A stretch of 26,920 nt of DNA, taken from Nitrospirota bacterium. GTDB taxonomy: Bacteria; Nitrospirota; Nitrospiria; Nitrospirales; NS-4. The notes below the pieces were generated by a model. The model did not search any database, was not told the DNA's origin, and saw only the letters and a program-made list of their open reading frames with translations. The position numbers and the translations under genes were made by a program. Position 1 is the first letter of the stretch, and every line of letters begins with the position of its first letter. The stretch covers positions 1 through 26,920 of the forward strand of contig VBOK01000184.1 of assembly GCA_005877565.1 (NCBI GenBank). The letters run 5' to 3'. Positions 14,567-21,679 of the stretch are shown piece after piece.

Positions 14567-16903
14567 ATGGCCGAGCAGGTTCAGAAAGACCCGTCGCAGG
14601 TGGAGATTCCTGAACGCCTCCCGCTGCTCCCGATCCGGGACATCGTCGTCTTCCCTTACATGGTCCTCCCGCTCTTCGTCGGCCGGGAGATGTCTATCAA
14701 GGCAATCGAAGCGGCGCTGGCCGGAAACCGGACCATCATGCTGGCCGCCCAGCGCTCGCTGGAGGTCGAAAACCCCACCCCGCAGGACATCCACACCGTG
14801 GGCACGGTGGGGATGGTGATGCGGATGCTCAAGTTGCCGGACGAGCGGATTAAGATCCTCGTCCAGGGCCTGTCCAAAGCCCGCATCGAGGAATTCGTGC
14901 AGACTGAGCCCTACTTCTCGGTCCGCATCAGGCAGCTTCCCGAGGTCAAAGTGCAAGGCCAGTCCCTGGAGAGCGAGGCCCTGATGCGGACCGTGAAAGA
15001 ACAGCTCGAACGGCTCGTGAGCCTTGGCAAGGTCCTGATGCCGGACGTGATGGTCGTCATCGAGAATCTCCAGGACCCGGGCCGGCTCGCCGACATGATC
15101 GTGTCGAACCTCGGGCTCAAAGTGGAAGCCGCTCAGGAGGTTCTGGAGATCCAGGAGCCGATCCCACGGCTCCGGCGCGTCAGCGAGCTCCTGGCGTCGG
15201 AGGTCGAAGTCCTCTCGATGCAGCAGAAGATCCAGGCCGAAGCCAAAGGCGAGATGGACAAGACTCAGCGGGAGTACTTCCTGCGCGAGCAGCTCAAGGC
15301 CATTCAGAAAGAGCTAGGCGAGCTGGACGAGCGGGCCGAAGAGGTCGCCGAGTTCCGCAAGAACATCAAAGACGCCAAGATGCCGGAGAAAGTCCTCAAG
15401 GAGGCCGAAAAGCAGCTCAAGCGCCTTGAGAAGATGCACCCGGACACCGCCGAAGCGGCCACGGTCCGGACCTTCCTCGAGTGGCTGGTGGAGCTGCCCT
15501 GGAGCAAGAAGACCAAGGACAATCTCGACATCAAGGCGGCCGCGAAGGTTCTGAACGAAGACCACTACGATTTGGAAAAGGTCAAGGAGCGGATCCTCGA
15601 GTACCTCGCCGTCCGCAAGATGAAGGACAAGATGAAGGGGCCGATCCTCTGCTTCGTCGGGCCGCCTGGGGTCGGCAAGACCTCCCTGGGCAAGTCCATC
15701 GCGCGGGCGCTGGGGCGGGAGTTCGTGCGGATCTCGCTGGGCGGCATCCGGGACGAGGCCGAGATCCGGGGCCACCGACGGACGTATGTCGGCGCCATGC
15801 CCGGCCGCATCATTCAGGGTATCAAGCAGGCCGGCTCCAGCAACCCGGTCTTCATGATGGACGAGGTGGACAAGGTCGGCGCAGACTTTCGCGGCGATCC
15901 CTCGGCCGCGCTCCTGGAGGTCCTGGACCCGGAGCAGAACCACGCCTTCAGCGACCACTACCTAGGTGTCCCGTTCGACCTCTCGGAGGTCATGTTCATC
16001 ACCACGGCCAACCTCATCGACCCGATCCTCTCGGCCCTGCGGGACCGCATGGAGATCATCGAGATCCCCGGCTACTCGGAGGAGGAAAAGCTCGGCATCG
16101 CCAAGCGGTTCCTCATCCCCCGCCAGTTGACCGAGCACGGGCTCACCGAGAAGCAGATCACCTTCACCGACCGGGCACTCCACCGCGTCATCAACGAGTA
16201 TACGCGGGAAGCGGGCGTGCGGAACCTCGAGCGCGAGATCGCCGATGTGATGCGCAAGGTGGTCAAGAAGATCGCGGAGGGCGACGACCGGCTCTACACG
16301 ATCACCCCGGCGTCCATCCCCACGTACCTGGGCGTGCCCAGGCACCACAGCGAAAGCGAAGAGAAGAAAGACCTCGTCGGGGTGGCCACGGGTTTAGCCT
16401 GGACCGAGTCGGGTGGGGACATCATTCACATTGAGGCCACGATCGTGAAAGGGAAAGGCGCCCTGACTCTGACAGGACATCTCGGCGCGGCCGGCGCGAT
16501 CCCCAAGGACGGACCTTCCGCCGGGATCACCATGGCCACCGCGCTCGCCTCCGCCCTCACCAACACACCGGTGCGCCACGACATCGCCATGACCGGCGAG
16601 GTCACACTGCGCGGGCGGGTCCTGCAGATCGGCGGGCTCAAGGAGAAGATTCTGGCGGCCAAGCGGGTCGGCATTTTCAATGTGATCCTGCCCAAGAAGA
16701 ACGAGAAAGACCTGGCGGACATCCCCAAACATCTCCTCAAAGGAATGACCTGCATCTTCGCCGAGACGATGGACGAAGTCCTCAGCGCGGCCCTGCGCCG
16801 CGTGCCGGCTCGCCGCGGCGTCCATGCCAAGTCGGCCGCCCCGTCCCGCCGCTCGACGATGAGCCGGCGTCCCGTCGCCGCTGCCCCATCCAAACGCCAT
16901 TGA
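14567..16903 (+). CDS. lon: ATP-dependent protease Lon (LonA)
   Basis: Lon degrades misfolded and regulatory proteins in the cytoplasm. The 778-aa product has the LonA order: N-terminal LAN domain (LPLLPIRDIVVFPYMVLPLFVGRE), a coiled-coil region (about 220-300), an AAA+ module with Walker A GPPGVGKTS (about 365-373) and Walker B VFMMDEVDK, and the Ser-Lys protease domain with Ser651 in KDGPSAG and Lys694 in GGLKEK. The frame is open upstream, but the ATG at 14567, 7 nt after galU and preceded by AGGACAGG, is the family start. The last 35 residues or so form a basic Arg/Ala/Ser-rich tail beyond the usual Lon end. With the proteasome genes downstream, the window holds two of the cell's ATP-dependent proteolysis systems. 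Confidence 0.97.
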   Translation: MAEQVQKDPSQVEIPERLPLLPIRDIVVFPYMVLPLFVGREMSIKAIEAALAGNRTIMLAAQRSLEVENPTPQDIHTVGTVGMVMRMLKLPDERIKILVQGLSKARIEEFVQTEPYFSVRIRQLPEVKVQGQSLESEALMRTVKEQLERLVSLGKVLMPDVMVVIENLQDPGRLADMIVSNLGLKVEAAQEVLEIQEPIPRLRRVSELLASEVEVLSMQQKIQAEAKGEMDKTQREYFLREQLKAIQKELGELDERAEEVAEFRKNIKDAKMPEKVLKEAEKQLKRLEKMHPDTAEAATVRTFLEWLVELPWSKKTKDNLDIKAAAKVLNEDHYDLEKVKERILEYLAVRKMKDKMKGPILCFVGPPGVGKTSLGKSIARALGREFVRISLGGIRDEAEIRGHRRTYVGAMPGRIIQGIKQAGSSNPVFMMDEVDKVGADFRGDPSAALLEVLDPEQNHAFSDHYLGVPFDLSEVMFITTANLIDPILSALRDRMEIIEIPGYSEEEKLGIAKRFLIPRQLTEHGLTEKQITFTDRALHRVINEYTREAGVRNLEREIADVMRKVVKKIAEGDDRLYTITPASIPTYLGVPRHHSESEEKKDLVGVATGLAWTESGGDIIHIEATIVKGKGALTLTGHLGAAGAIPKDGPSAGITMATALASALTNTPVRHDIAMTGEVTLRGRVLQIGGLKEKILAAKRVGIFNVILPKKNEKDLADIPKHLLKGMTCIFAETMDEVLSAALRRVPARRGVHAKSAAPSRRSTMSRRPVAAAPSKRH

Positions 16904-17907
16904 TACGCCAGGGCCGGATCGGTGAATTCGAACTGATCCGGTGCCTCCGTCGGGCGACAGCGATCCCGCACGGCGTGCAGGCGTCGGTCCTCGCGGGCAT
17001 CGGCGACGACGCCGCGATCCTGAAGCCCCGGCCGGGCCGCGTCATCCTGGCCACCACCGATCTCCTCGCCGAACGCGTTCACTTCGACCTGGCGTTCACC
17101 AGCTACCGGCAGCTCGGCTACAAGGCCGCCATGGCCAACCTCAGCGACATCGCGGCCATGGGCGGCGTCCCCCGGTTCCTGCTCATCGCGCTGGCATTGA
17201 CCTCTCGGGAGACATCCCGCGATGTCGAAGCGATGTATGAGGGGATCCGTGCGGCGTGCAACCCGGCCGGCGTGGCGGTGGTCGGCGGGGACATGTCCGC
17301 TTCCCGCACCGACCTGTTCCTGGCCGTGATGGTGCTGGGAGACGCCGCCCGGCGGGGCGCGCTCCGGCGGTCCGGCGCTCGCGCGGGCGACCGCCTCTAC
17401 GTGACCGGCACGCTGGGCGACGCACAGGCAGGACTAGAACTTTTGCAGGCGCGCAAGCGGACCAATTCCTACCTGATCACCCGGCACCTGATGCCGACAG
17501 CCCGACTGAAGGAAGCGCAGCATCTGGCGGACGGCCGGCTTGCCTCCGCGGCCATCGACGTATCGGATGGCCTCGCCGGCGACATCCGCCACATCTGCGA
17601 AGAGAGCGGCGTGGGATGTCTCATCGATGCGCGAAAGCTCCCCCTCTCGCCGCAACTCCGCACCCACGCGCGGGCCCGCAAGCGGGACCCCATCGCCTAC
17701 GCGCTCAGCGGCGGGGAAGACTACGAGCTCCTCTTCACCGTGCCGCCCGCCAAGGTCGCCCGCGTGGAAGCGCTCATCCGCCGGCGACTGCTCCGGGCCA
17801 CCCCCATCGGCCTGATCACGCCGAGGCGCCAGGGGCTCCGGCTCATCGGCATCGACGGCTCCGTGCGCCCGCTGACTGCCAAGGGGTACGAGCACCGACT
17901 CGGATGA
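16900..17907 (+). CDS. thiL: Thiamine-monophosphate kinase ThiL
   Basis: ThiL phosphorylates thiamine monophosphate to the active cofactor thiamine diphosphate. The 335-aa product has GEFELI near the start, GIGDDAAIL (33-41), TTDLLAERVHF, LGYKAAMANLSDIAAMGG, VVGGDMS, SDGLAGDI and LSGGEDYELLF, all typical of the PurM/ThiL ATP-binding fold with its Mg-binding aspartates. The TTG at 16900 overlaps the lon stop (TTGA); it gives the usual N-terminus and no ATG is closer. The stop overlaps the next gene as ATGA. No thiamine riboswitch is seen, and expression likely follows the galU-lon series. Confidence 0.94.
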   Translation: MIRQGRIGEFELIRCLRRATAIPHGVQASVLAGIGDDAAILKPRPGRVILATTDLLAERVHFDLAFTSYRQLGYKAAMANLSDIAAMGGVPRFLLIALALTSRETSRDVEAMYEGIRAACNPAGVAVVGGDMSASRTDLFLAVMVLGDAARRGALRRSGARAGDRLYVTGTLGDAQAGLELLQARKRTNSYLITRHLMPTARLKEAQHLADGRLASAAIDVSDGLAGDIRHICEESGVGCLIDARKLPLSPQLRTHARARKRDPIAYALSGGEDYELLFTVPPAKVARVEALIRRRLLRATPIGLITPRRQGLRLIGIDGSVRPLTAKGYEHRLG

Positions 17908-18386
17908 TCTCGTACACCACCCTGAAGGAAAAGTTCCGCCACGTCCTCCATCTGGGCGATCCGCCCCGACGCACCGCACTGGCGTTCGCCGTGGGCACAT
18001 TCATCGCGTTCACTCCCACATACGGGCTCCACACCCTCACCGCCCTCTTTTGTGCATGGGCGTTCCGCTTGAATCTTGTAGCCGTCCTCGCGGGCGCTTT
18101 CACCAATAATCCCTGGACGATCGTGCCGATTATAGGGAGCAGCATATGGGTGGGCCTGCTGTTGGCGCCGGTGGGCCAGCCGCCGAACATCGACTGGAGC
18201 AATTTCACCTTCCAGATGCTGTGGGACCAACTCGGCCCCTTCGTGGTCCCCTTCGTGCTGGGCCACACCATCCTGGGGATCGTCGCGTCCGTCACCGGCT
18301 ACGTGCTCGCCTACCAAGCCGTCTTGCGATTTCGCGCGCACCAAGCGCGGACCAAGCACCTTGCCACCCCACCGCCATCATGCTAG
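17904..18386 (+). CDS. DUF2062 membrane protein
   Basis: The 160-aa product matches the DUF2062 pattern: a charged N-terminus, AFAVGTFIAFTPTYGLHT (about 28-45) and FTNNPWTIVPI, with three to four hydrophobic segments and a basic C-terminal tail. It is probably an inner-membrane protein. The family has no firmly established role, and some members are fused to or sit next to glycosyltransferases. The ATG at 17904 overlaps the thiL stop as ATGA, so the two are co-translated. The start was chosen on that overlap; the frame is open further upstream within thiL. Confidence 0.85.
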   Translation: MISYTTLKEKFRHVLHLGDPPRRTALAFAVGTFIAFTPTYGLHTLTALFCAWAFRLNLVAVLAGAFTNNPWTIVPIIGSSIWVGLLLAPVGQPPNIDWSNFTFQMLWDQLGPFVVPFVLGHTILGIVASVTGYVLAYQAVLRFRAHQARTKHLATPPPSC

Positions 18387-18395
18387 GATTCCGAA

Positions 18396-19838
18396 GTGAA
18401 CCCTCGTCCCTCGCTGGGCAAATCCCATTACGACGGCTCGGCGCTCATCGCCGACCCGATCCACGAGTACATCACCTTCACCGTTCCCCTCGCCATCCCA
18501 GCCGGGGATAAGGCGCGCGCCGCCCAGCGGGAGGCGACCGAGAAGGACCTGATCGATTCGCCCTGGGTCCAGCGGCTACGCTACATCTTCCAGCTCCAGA
18601 GCGCCCGGTGGGTCTACCCGTCCGCCGAACACAGCCGGTTCGTCCACTCGCTCGGCGCCATGCACGTCGCCGGCCGGTTCGCCCGGCACCTCTACCCCTT
18701 CTTGCAGAAGGTCGTCCCGGACGCGCCGTCGGCCAACTACGTCGAAGAGCTGCTGCGCGTCACCGCGCTCGTCCACGACATCGGGCACGGCCCGTTCTGC
18801 CATTTCTTCGACGACAATTTCCTGAAAGCATTCGAGCTCACCCACGAAAGGCTCGGCCAGCTCATCATCCGGGAGCACCTCGGGCCGCTCATCCGCAAGA
18901 TCCGGCGGAGTCCGTCTGGGCCGTTCGCCACCGGCGAAGAGTTGGATCCCGACCAGATCGCCCATCTCATTTTGAAGGACAAAAGCAAGGACATCTCGCG
19001 GATGCCGCGGTGGCTCAACCTTCTGCAGCCGGTCATCTCCGGCAGCTACACGGGCGACAACCTGGACTACGTGCTGCGCGACTCCTACATGTGCGGCGTG
19101 GCCGTCGGGCCGGTGGACCTGAGCCGGCTCATCCACTACACAATGATCACGCCGAAAGGCTTCACCATCCACAAGACCGGCCTGCCCGCCCTGCAGATGT
19201 TCCTGAACACGCGGATGTACCTCTACTCCAACGTGTACTACCACCGCACCACACGGGCCATCGACATCCACCTGCGCGAGATCTTCGGCGACACGATGCG
19301 CCTTGTCTTCCCGTATGACCCCCGCAAGAAGATGGAGGAGTACCTGACCCTGACCGACTGGTCCTTGCTCGAAACGGTCCGGGGCTGGAAAAAGTCCCGC
19401 CACGCGACGCAGCGGCGGCTTGGGGAGGAGTGGGACCTCGTCCTGGGCCGGGATGTGAAGTGGAAGATGGCCTACGACACGGTGCTGAAGGAGAAGGGCC
19501 AGGAGCGCGGGATGGACTTCCCGAGCCGCGAGCAGTTCGAGAAACAGGTCCAGAAGGAGCTACCGGCCAGGCTGCAGACAATCCCCTTCCGCGTGGACAT
19601 GGCGCCGCTGGACCCGCGGCCGGACCCCAAGGACACCCGCGGCATTCCGCTGTACGTCTACGTTCCTGCCACACAGGCCGTGTCCACGGAGCCGCTCGAG
19701 GAGTTTCTGGATCTCCTCCCGACACGCATCGTGGTGTTCCGCGTCTACGCGAACAGCCACGACTACGACGCGGAGCTCTCCCGCGCCGCCGCCGCCATCC
19801 TCAACAAAGCCCCCTCCAGCATCGACACCAACGTCTAG
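18396..19838 (+). CDS. HD-domain phosphohydrolase (SAMHD1/dGTPase-like, COG1078 type)
   Basis: The 480-aa cytoplasmic protein has the metal-binding HD signature. EHSRFVHSLGAMHVA supplies the first His (84), ALVHDIGHGPFCHFF the HD pair (127-128), and SGSYTGDNLDYVLRDSYMCG the distal Asp and substrate-pocket residues seen in SAMHD1 and the COG1078 group. Such enzymes hydrolyse dNTPs or related nucleotides, and some protect against phage. Substrate and role here are unknown. The start is GTG 18396, with AGGA 7 nt upstream and 9 nt after the DUF2062 stop. It is the last gene of the plus-strand series and converges on a minus-strand protease. An insert at about 330-400 is rich in charged residues. 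Confidence 0.87.
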   Translation: MNPRPSLGKSHYDGSALIADPIHEYITFTVPLAIPAGDKARAAQREATEKDLIDSPWVQRLRYIFQLQSARWVYPSAEHSRFVHSLGAMHVAGRFARHLYPFLQKVVPDAPSANYVEELLRVTALVHDIGHGPFCHFFDDNFLKAFELTHERLGQLIIREHLGPLIRKIRRSPSGPFATGEELDPDQIAHLILKDKSKDISRMPRWLNLLQPVISGSYTGDNLDYVLRDSYMCGVAVGPVDLSRLIHYTMITPKGFTIHKTGLPALQMFLNTRMYLYSNVYYHRTTRAIDIHLREIFGDTMRLVFPYDPRKKMEEYLTLTDWSLLETVRGWKKSRHATQRRLGEEWDLVLGRDVKWKMAYDTVLKEKGQERGMDFPSREQFEKQVQKELPARLQTIPFRVDMAPLDPRPDPKDTRGIPLYVYVPATQAVSTEPLEEFLDLLPTRIVVFRVYANSHDYDAELSRAAAAILNKAPSSIDTNV

Positions 19839-19850
19839 CTATTTCCAATC

Positions 19851-19871
19851 ACCCTGAGCTTGTCGAAGGGT
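19851..19871. repeat. Dispersed palindromic repeat (CCCTGAGCTTGTCGAAGGG type)
   Basis: This is the short imperfect palindrome that recurs between genes in many GC-rich bacteria. It begins 13 bp after the HD-domain gene and may act as its terminator or processing site. Confidence 0.6.
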
Positions 19872-19882
19872 CTCAATAAATG

Positions 19883-19923
19883 CCCCTCGCCCCGCTTGCG
19901 GGGAGAGGGTTAGGGTGAGGGGT
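19883..19923. repeat. Dispersed hairpin repeat (CCCTCACCCTAACCCTC type), full copy
   Basis: CCCCGC (19890-19895), TT, GCGGGG (19898-19903) form a perfect 6-bp stem extended by flanking C/G tracts, followed by GAGGGTTAGGGTGAGGGG. It fills the convergent gap between the HD gene and the downstream protease, ending directly at the protease stop codon, and could terminate transcription on both strands. Confidence 0.65.
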
Positions 19924-19924
19924 G

Positions 19925-20284
19925 TCACTTGTCCCGGAGGGGACGAGGGACCAACTTCTGGTCTATGGGGTCCACCACAAAGCCAAGGATCTCCAGCGCC
20001 GTAGCGCCCAGCAAGGGCGGCTCGCCTCTCGCCCCGAACGATACCGGCACAAGGTCAGCCGTGCCGTCAATGGCAATCCAGGCGTGACCCGCCTCTCGCG
20101 TGATGATGCTGCTGTCGGCGAGCACCATCTGCTTCTTCGAAGTTGGGGTGATTCCCAAATCCGCCAGCAGCTCGCTGGGTAGCTTGGTCAGCGTGGCGCC
20201 GGTATCAACCACCAATTCGATCTCCCGCGAAGCCGACGGCCTCGCAGGATAGCTCACGCGAATCCGTGTCGTGAATGTACTCAA
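19925..20284 (-). CDS. Clan AA (retropepsin-like) aspartic protease, 119 aa
   Basis: This is a small single-domain protein with the aspartic protease motif VVDTGATLTKLP (25-36; catalytic Asp27) and a second half ending LLGATALEILGFVVDP, as in the bacterial and archaeal clan AA family. Such proteins work as homodimers because each chain supplies one Asp. Substrates of this family are largely unknown. The frame starts at TTG 20284; GAGAGG lies very close, so the exact start (or GTG ten codons in) is uncertain. It is the third gene of a minus-strand cassette after a paralogue and a 167-aa orphan. Catalytic motif position and length equal those of the paralogue, which implies duplication. Confidence 0.82.
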   Translation of the reverse strand: MSTFTTRIRVSYPARPSASREIELVVDTGATLTKLPSELLADLGITPTSKKQMVLADSSIITREAGHAWIAIDGTADLVPVSFGARGEPPLLGATALEILGFVVDPIDQKLVPRPLRDK

Positions 20285-20334
20285 AGCCTCTCTTCTAGCC
20301 TACTACAACGATGCTCCGAATCACAGGACTATGT

Positions 20335-20359
20335 GCCCTCGCCCCGCTCGCGGGGAGAG
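20335..20359. repeat. Dispersed hairpin repeat, partial copy
   Basis: CCCCGC-TC-GCGGGG with GAGAG matches the core of the repeat at 19883-19923 but lacks the TTAGGGTGAGGGG half. Like that copy it starts right at a stop codon: both upstream genes end in C-AAG-TGAC followed by the repeat on the minus strand. Confidence 0.6.
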
Positions 20360-20863
20360 TCACTTGCTCTTTAACCCACTTACACTCAGAAACTCTTCTA
20401 TGCTGTAGAAATACGGAGCCAGGCCCGGCTTCTTCCTAAGATTTTCATGTTTGAAGTGATACTGTGCTTCTTTTCCGAGAGAGACCAAGCAAAGTGTTTT
20501 CAAGGCAAAGATGTTTTCTCCACTTATCCAGTATCCGCGCTTGTAATCCTTATCAAGCAGTGCTGCCCCCCAGCCAACTTTATTGGTTTTTACTATCTCT
20601 AGGTCAGTAACCCTATCGATAATATCCTTCAAGATACCCCACCATCCAATCTCTGTAGATTCATGCGCAAGCACGATCACTGGGTCGCCTCCCATTCCGG
20701 CGACGAAATATTTCGCAGGCGGATACTCTTTTATCTCAACCCCAGCCTCTACTAATGCACGCTTAAATTTACGAACAAGATCTTTGTCAGAAGATAGTTC
20801 GCAAACTTCCGACACTGCTTTCAATAAATCACTTAGCCCCTTGTTCTCTTCTTGATTTTCCAT
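20360..20863 (-). CDS. Hypothetical protein, 167 aa, AT-rich
   Basis: I do not recognise this gene. The product is soluble and highly charged at the N-terminus (MENQEENKGLSDLLKAV), with a central segment KYFVAGMGGDPVIVLAHEST and an aromatic-rich second half (GWWGILKDII, RGYWISGENIF, YHFKHE, APYFYSIEEF). No signal peptide, membrane segment or catalytic motif stands out. The ATG at 20863 has GGGAGG 10 nt upstream and lies 15 nt after the first retropepsin-like gene. Codon use is clearly AT-richer than the flanking genes, which suggests recent acquisition. Its place between two protease paralogues makes it a possible partner or substrate, which is inference. Confidence 0.75.
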   Translation of the reverse strand: MENQEENKGLSDLLKAVSEVCELSSDKDLVRKFKRALVEAGVEIKEYPPAKYFVAGMGGDPVIVLAHESTEIGWWGILKDIIDRVTDLEIVKTNKVGWGAALLDKDYKRGYWISGENIFALKTLCLVSLGKEAQYHFKHENLRKKPGLAPYFYSIEEFLSVSGLKSK

Positions 20864-20878
20864 TTGTCTTCAACCTCC

Positions 20879-21238
20879 CTATCCCAGCACCATCGGCAGC
20901 GGGCGCAGCTCGCGTCGCAGCGGATCGAGGATGTAGCCCAGGGCTTCCAGCGAAACCATGCCGAGCAGACAACTGTCTCCTTCCTCACCAAATATGACGG
21001 GGGAAGCACCCTCAGCGTCCTTCAAGGCGAACACGGCATGGCCATATTTGCGACTAACTTCGGTCCCGTCGGCTAAAGTGAACGTCTTGGAGCCTCTCGG
21101 CGTAATCCCCAGCTTTCGCAAGTGAGACTCGGGAACAACACTGTAAACCGCTCCGGAATCAACGAGAAATTGCAGGCGCAACTTCTTCTTAGGATTACCA
21201 GGATTGATGACTAAAGCCTTGACGTAAGTGAGACCCAT
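20879..21238 (-). CDS. Clan AA (retropepsin-like) aspartic protease, 119 aa (paralogue)
   Basis: The protein reads FLVDSGAVYSVVPESHLRKLGI (24-45) with Asp27 in DSG, then FTLADGTEVSRKYGHAVF and CLLGMVSLEALGYILDP, the same layout as the downstream paralogue at 19925-20284. DSG in place of DTG is common and still catalytic in retropepsins. The frame is open upstream to 21334, but the ATG at 21238 has GGGAGGA 8 nt before it and starts the first strand of the fold. It is followed 15 nt later by the 167-aa orphan. No secretion signal is seen, so it should act in the cytoplasm, as a dimer. Confidence 0.85.
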   Translation of the reverse strand: MGLTYVKALVINPGNPKKKLRLQFLVDSGAVYSVVPESHLRKLGITPRGSKTFTLADGTEVSRKYGHAVFALKDAEGASPVIFGEEGDSCLLGMVSLEALGYILDPLRRELRPLPMVLG

Positions 21239-21356
21239 CAGTTTGATCCTCCCGTGTGTGAGCGTGGCAGCGTGTTTCCGCCCTGGTAGATGAGACACGG
21301 GACGAAAGCAAAAGGTTGAAGCCGGGAGCATCATGAGGAGGCCCTACCCGATGGAC

Positions 21357-21385
21357 AGGCTAGGCCAGCTTCAGAAGGGAGTCAA
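21357..21385 (-). promoter_or_regulatory. Candidate promoter for the retropepsin cassette
   Basis: On the minus strand, TTGACT (21385-21380), a 17-bp spacer and TAGCCT (21362-21357) resemble a sigma70 promoter with a good -35 and weak -10. Its position, about 120 bp before the first protease gene, fits. Confidence 0.3.
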
Positions 21386-21517
21386 GCGTTGAGCAGGCAG
21401 GAGCGGGTGACAGCGAGCGGGACCCGGGCGGAGCGGAGACCGCTACAGCCGAGTCCGCGGGGCTGCGACGGCGAAAGCGGGTGAGCACGTCCGGGTGGCT
21501 CGCTGACAGGACCCGCG
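21386..21517. other. GC-rich intergenic segment with long-range inverted repeats
   Basis: This segment follows the small membrane protein gene. CAGCGAGC (21408-21415) can pair with GCTCGCTG (21499-21506), flanked inside by ACCCGG/CCGGGT, and CAGCC/GGCTG and GCGG/CCGC stems lie within. No T run follows, so a plain intrinsic terminator is unlikely. I see no convincing gene or known RNA family. Confidence 0.3.
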
Positions 21518-21664
21518 TCACCGGTAATTTCTGTACGGCTTCCGCAACAGTCGTCTCTGCTTTTTTCCTGGATGGGTGTAAAAGTAAGTCCAGATAGCCA
21601 CGATCGTGCTCAGTGCGGCAATGACGGTCATGATCTGATCAAAGGGCGTGAAGCCGAACGTCAT
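21518..21664 (-). CDS. Small single-pass membrane protein, 48 aa
   Basis: The ATG at 21664 is preceded by AAGGAGGT, a perfect Shine-Dalgarno at ideal spacing, and begins 15 nt after the M23 peptidase stop. The frame ends at TGA 21518. The product has a short N-terminus (MTFGFTPFDQ), one hydrophobic helix (about 11-28, IMTVIAALSTIVAIWTYF) and a strongly basic tail (HPGKKQRRLLRKPYRNYR). That predicts an N-out/C-in inner-membrane protein by the positive-inside rule. No family is recognised. It appears to be the last gene of the dop-prcB-prcA-pafA-M23 transcript. Confidence 0.75.
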   Translation of the reverse strand: MTFGFTPFDQIMTVIAALSTIVAIWTYFYTHPGKKQRRLLRKPYRNYR

Positions 21665-21679
21665 GGGTTACCTCCTTGC

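Noticed and set aside
19851..20359. CRISPR array
   Set aside because: The repeats are few, palindromic, of unequal length and not regularly spaced, and no cas genes are present.
21239..21334. N-terminal extension of the first retropepsin-like protein to 21334
   Set aside because: The extra 32 residues have no fold features, and the ATG at 21238 has a strong ribosome binding site.
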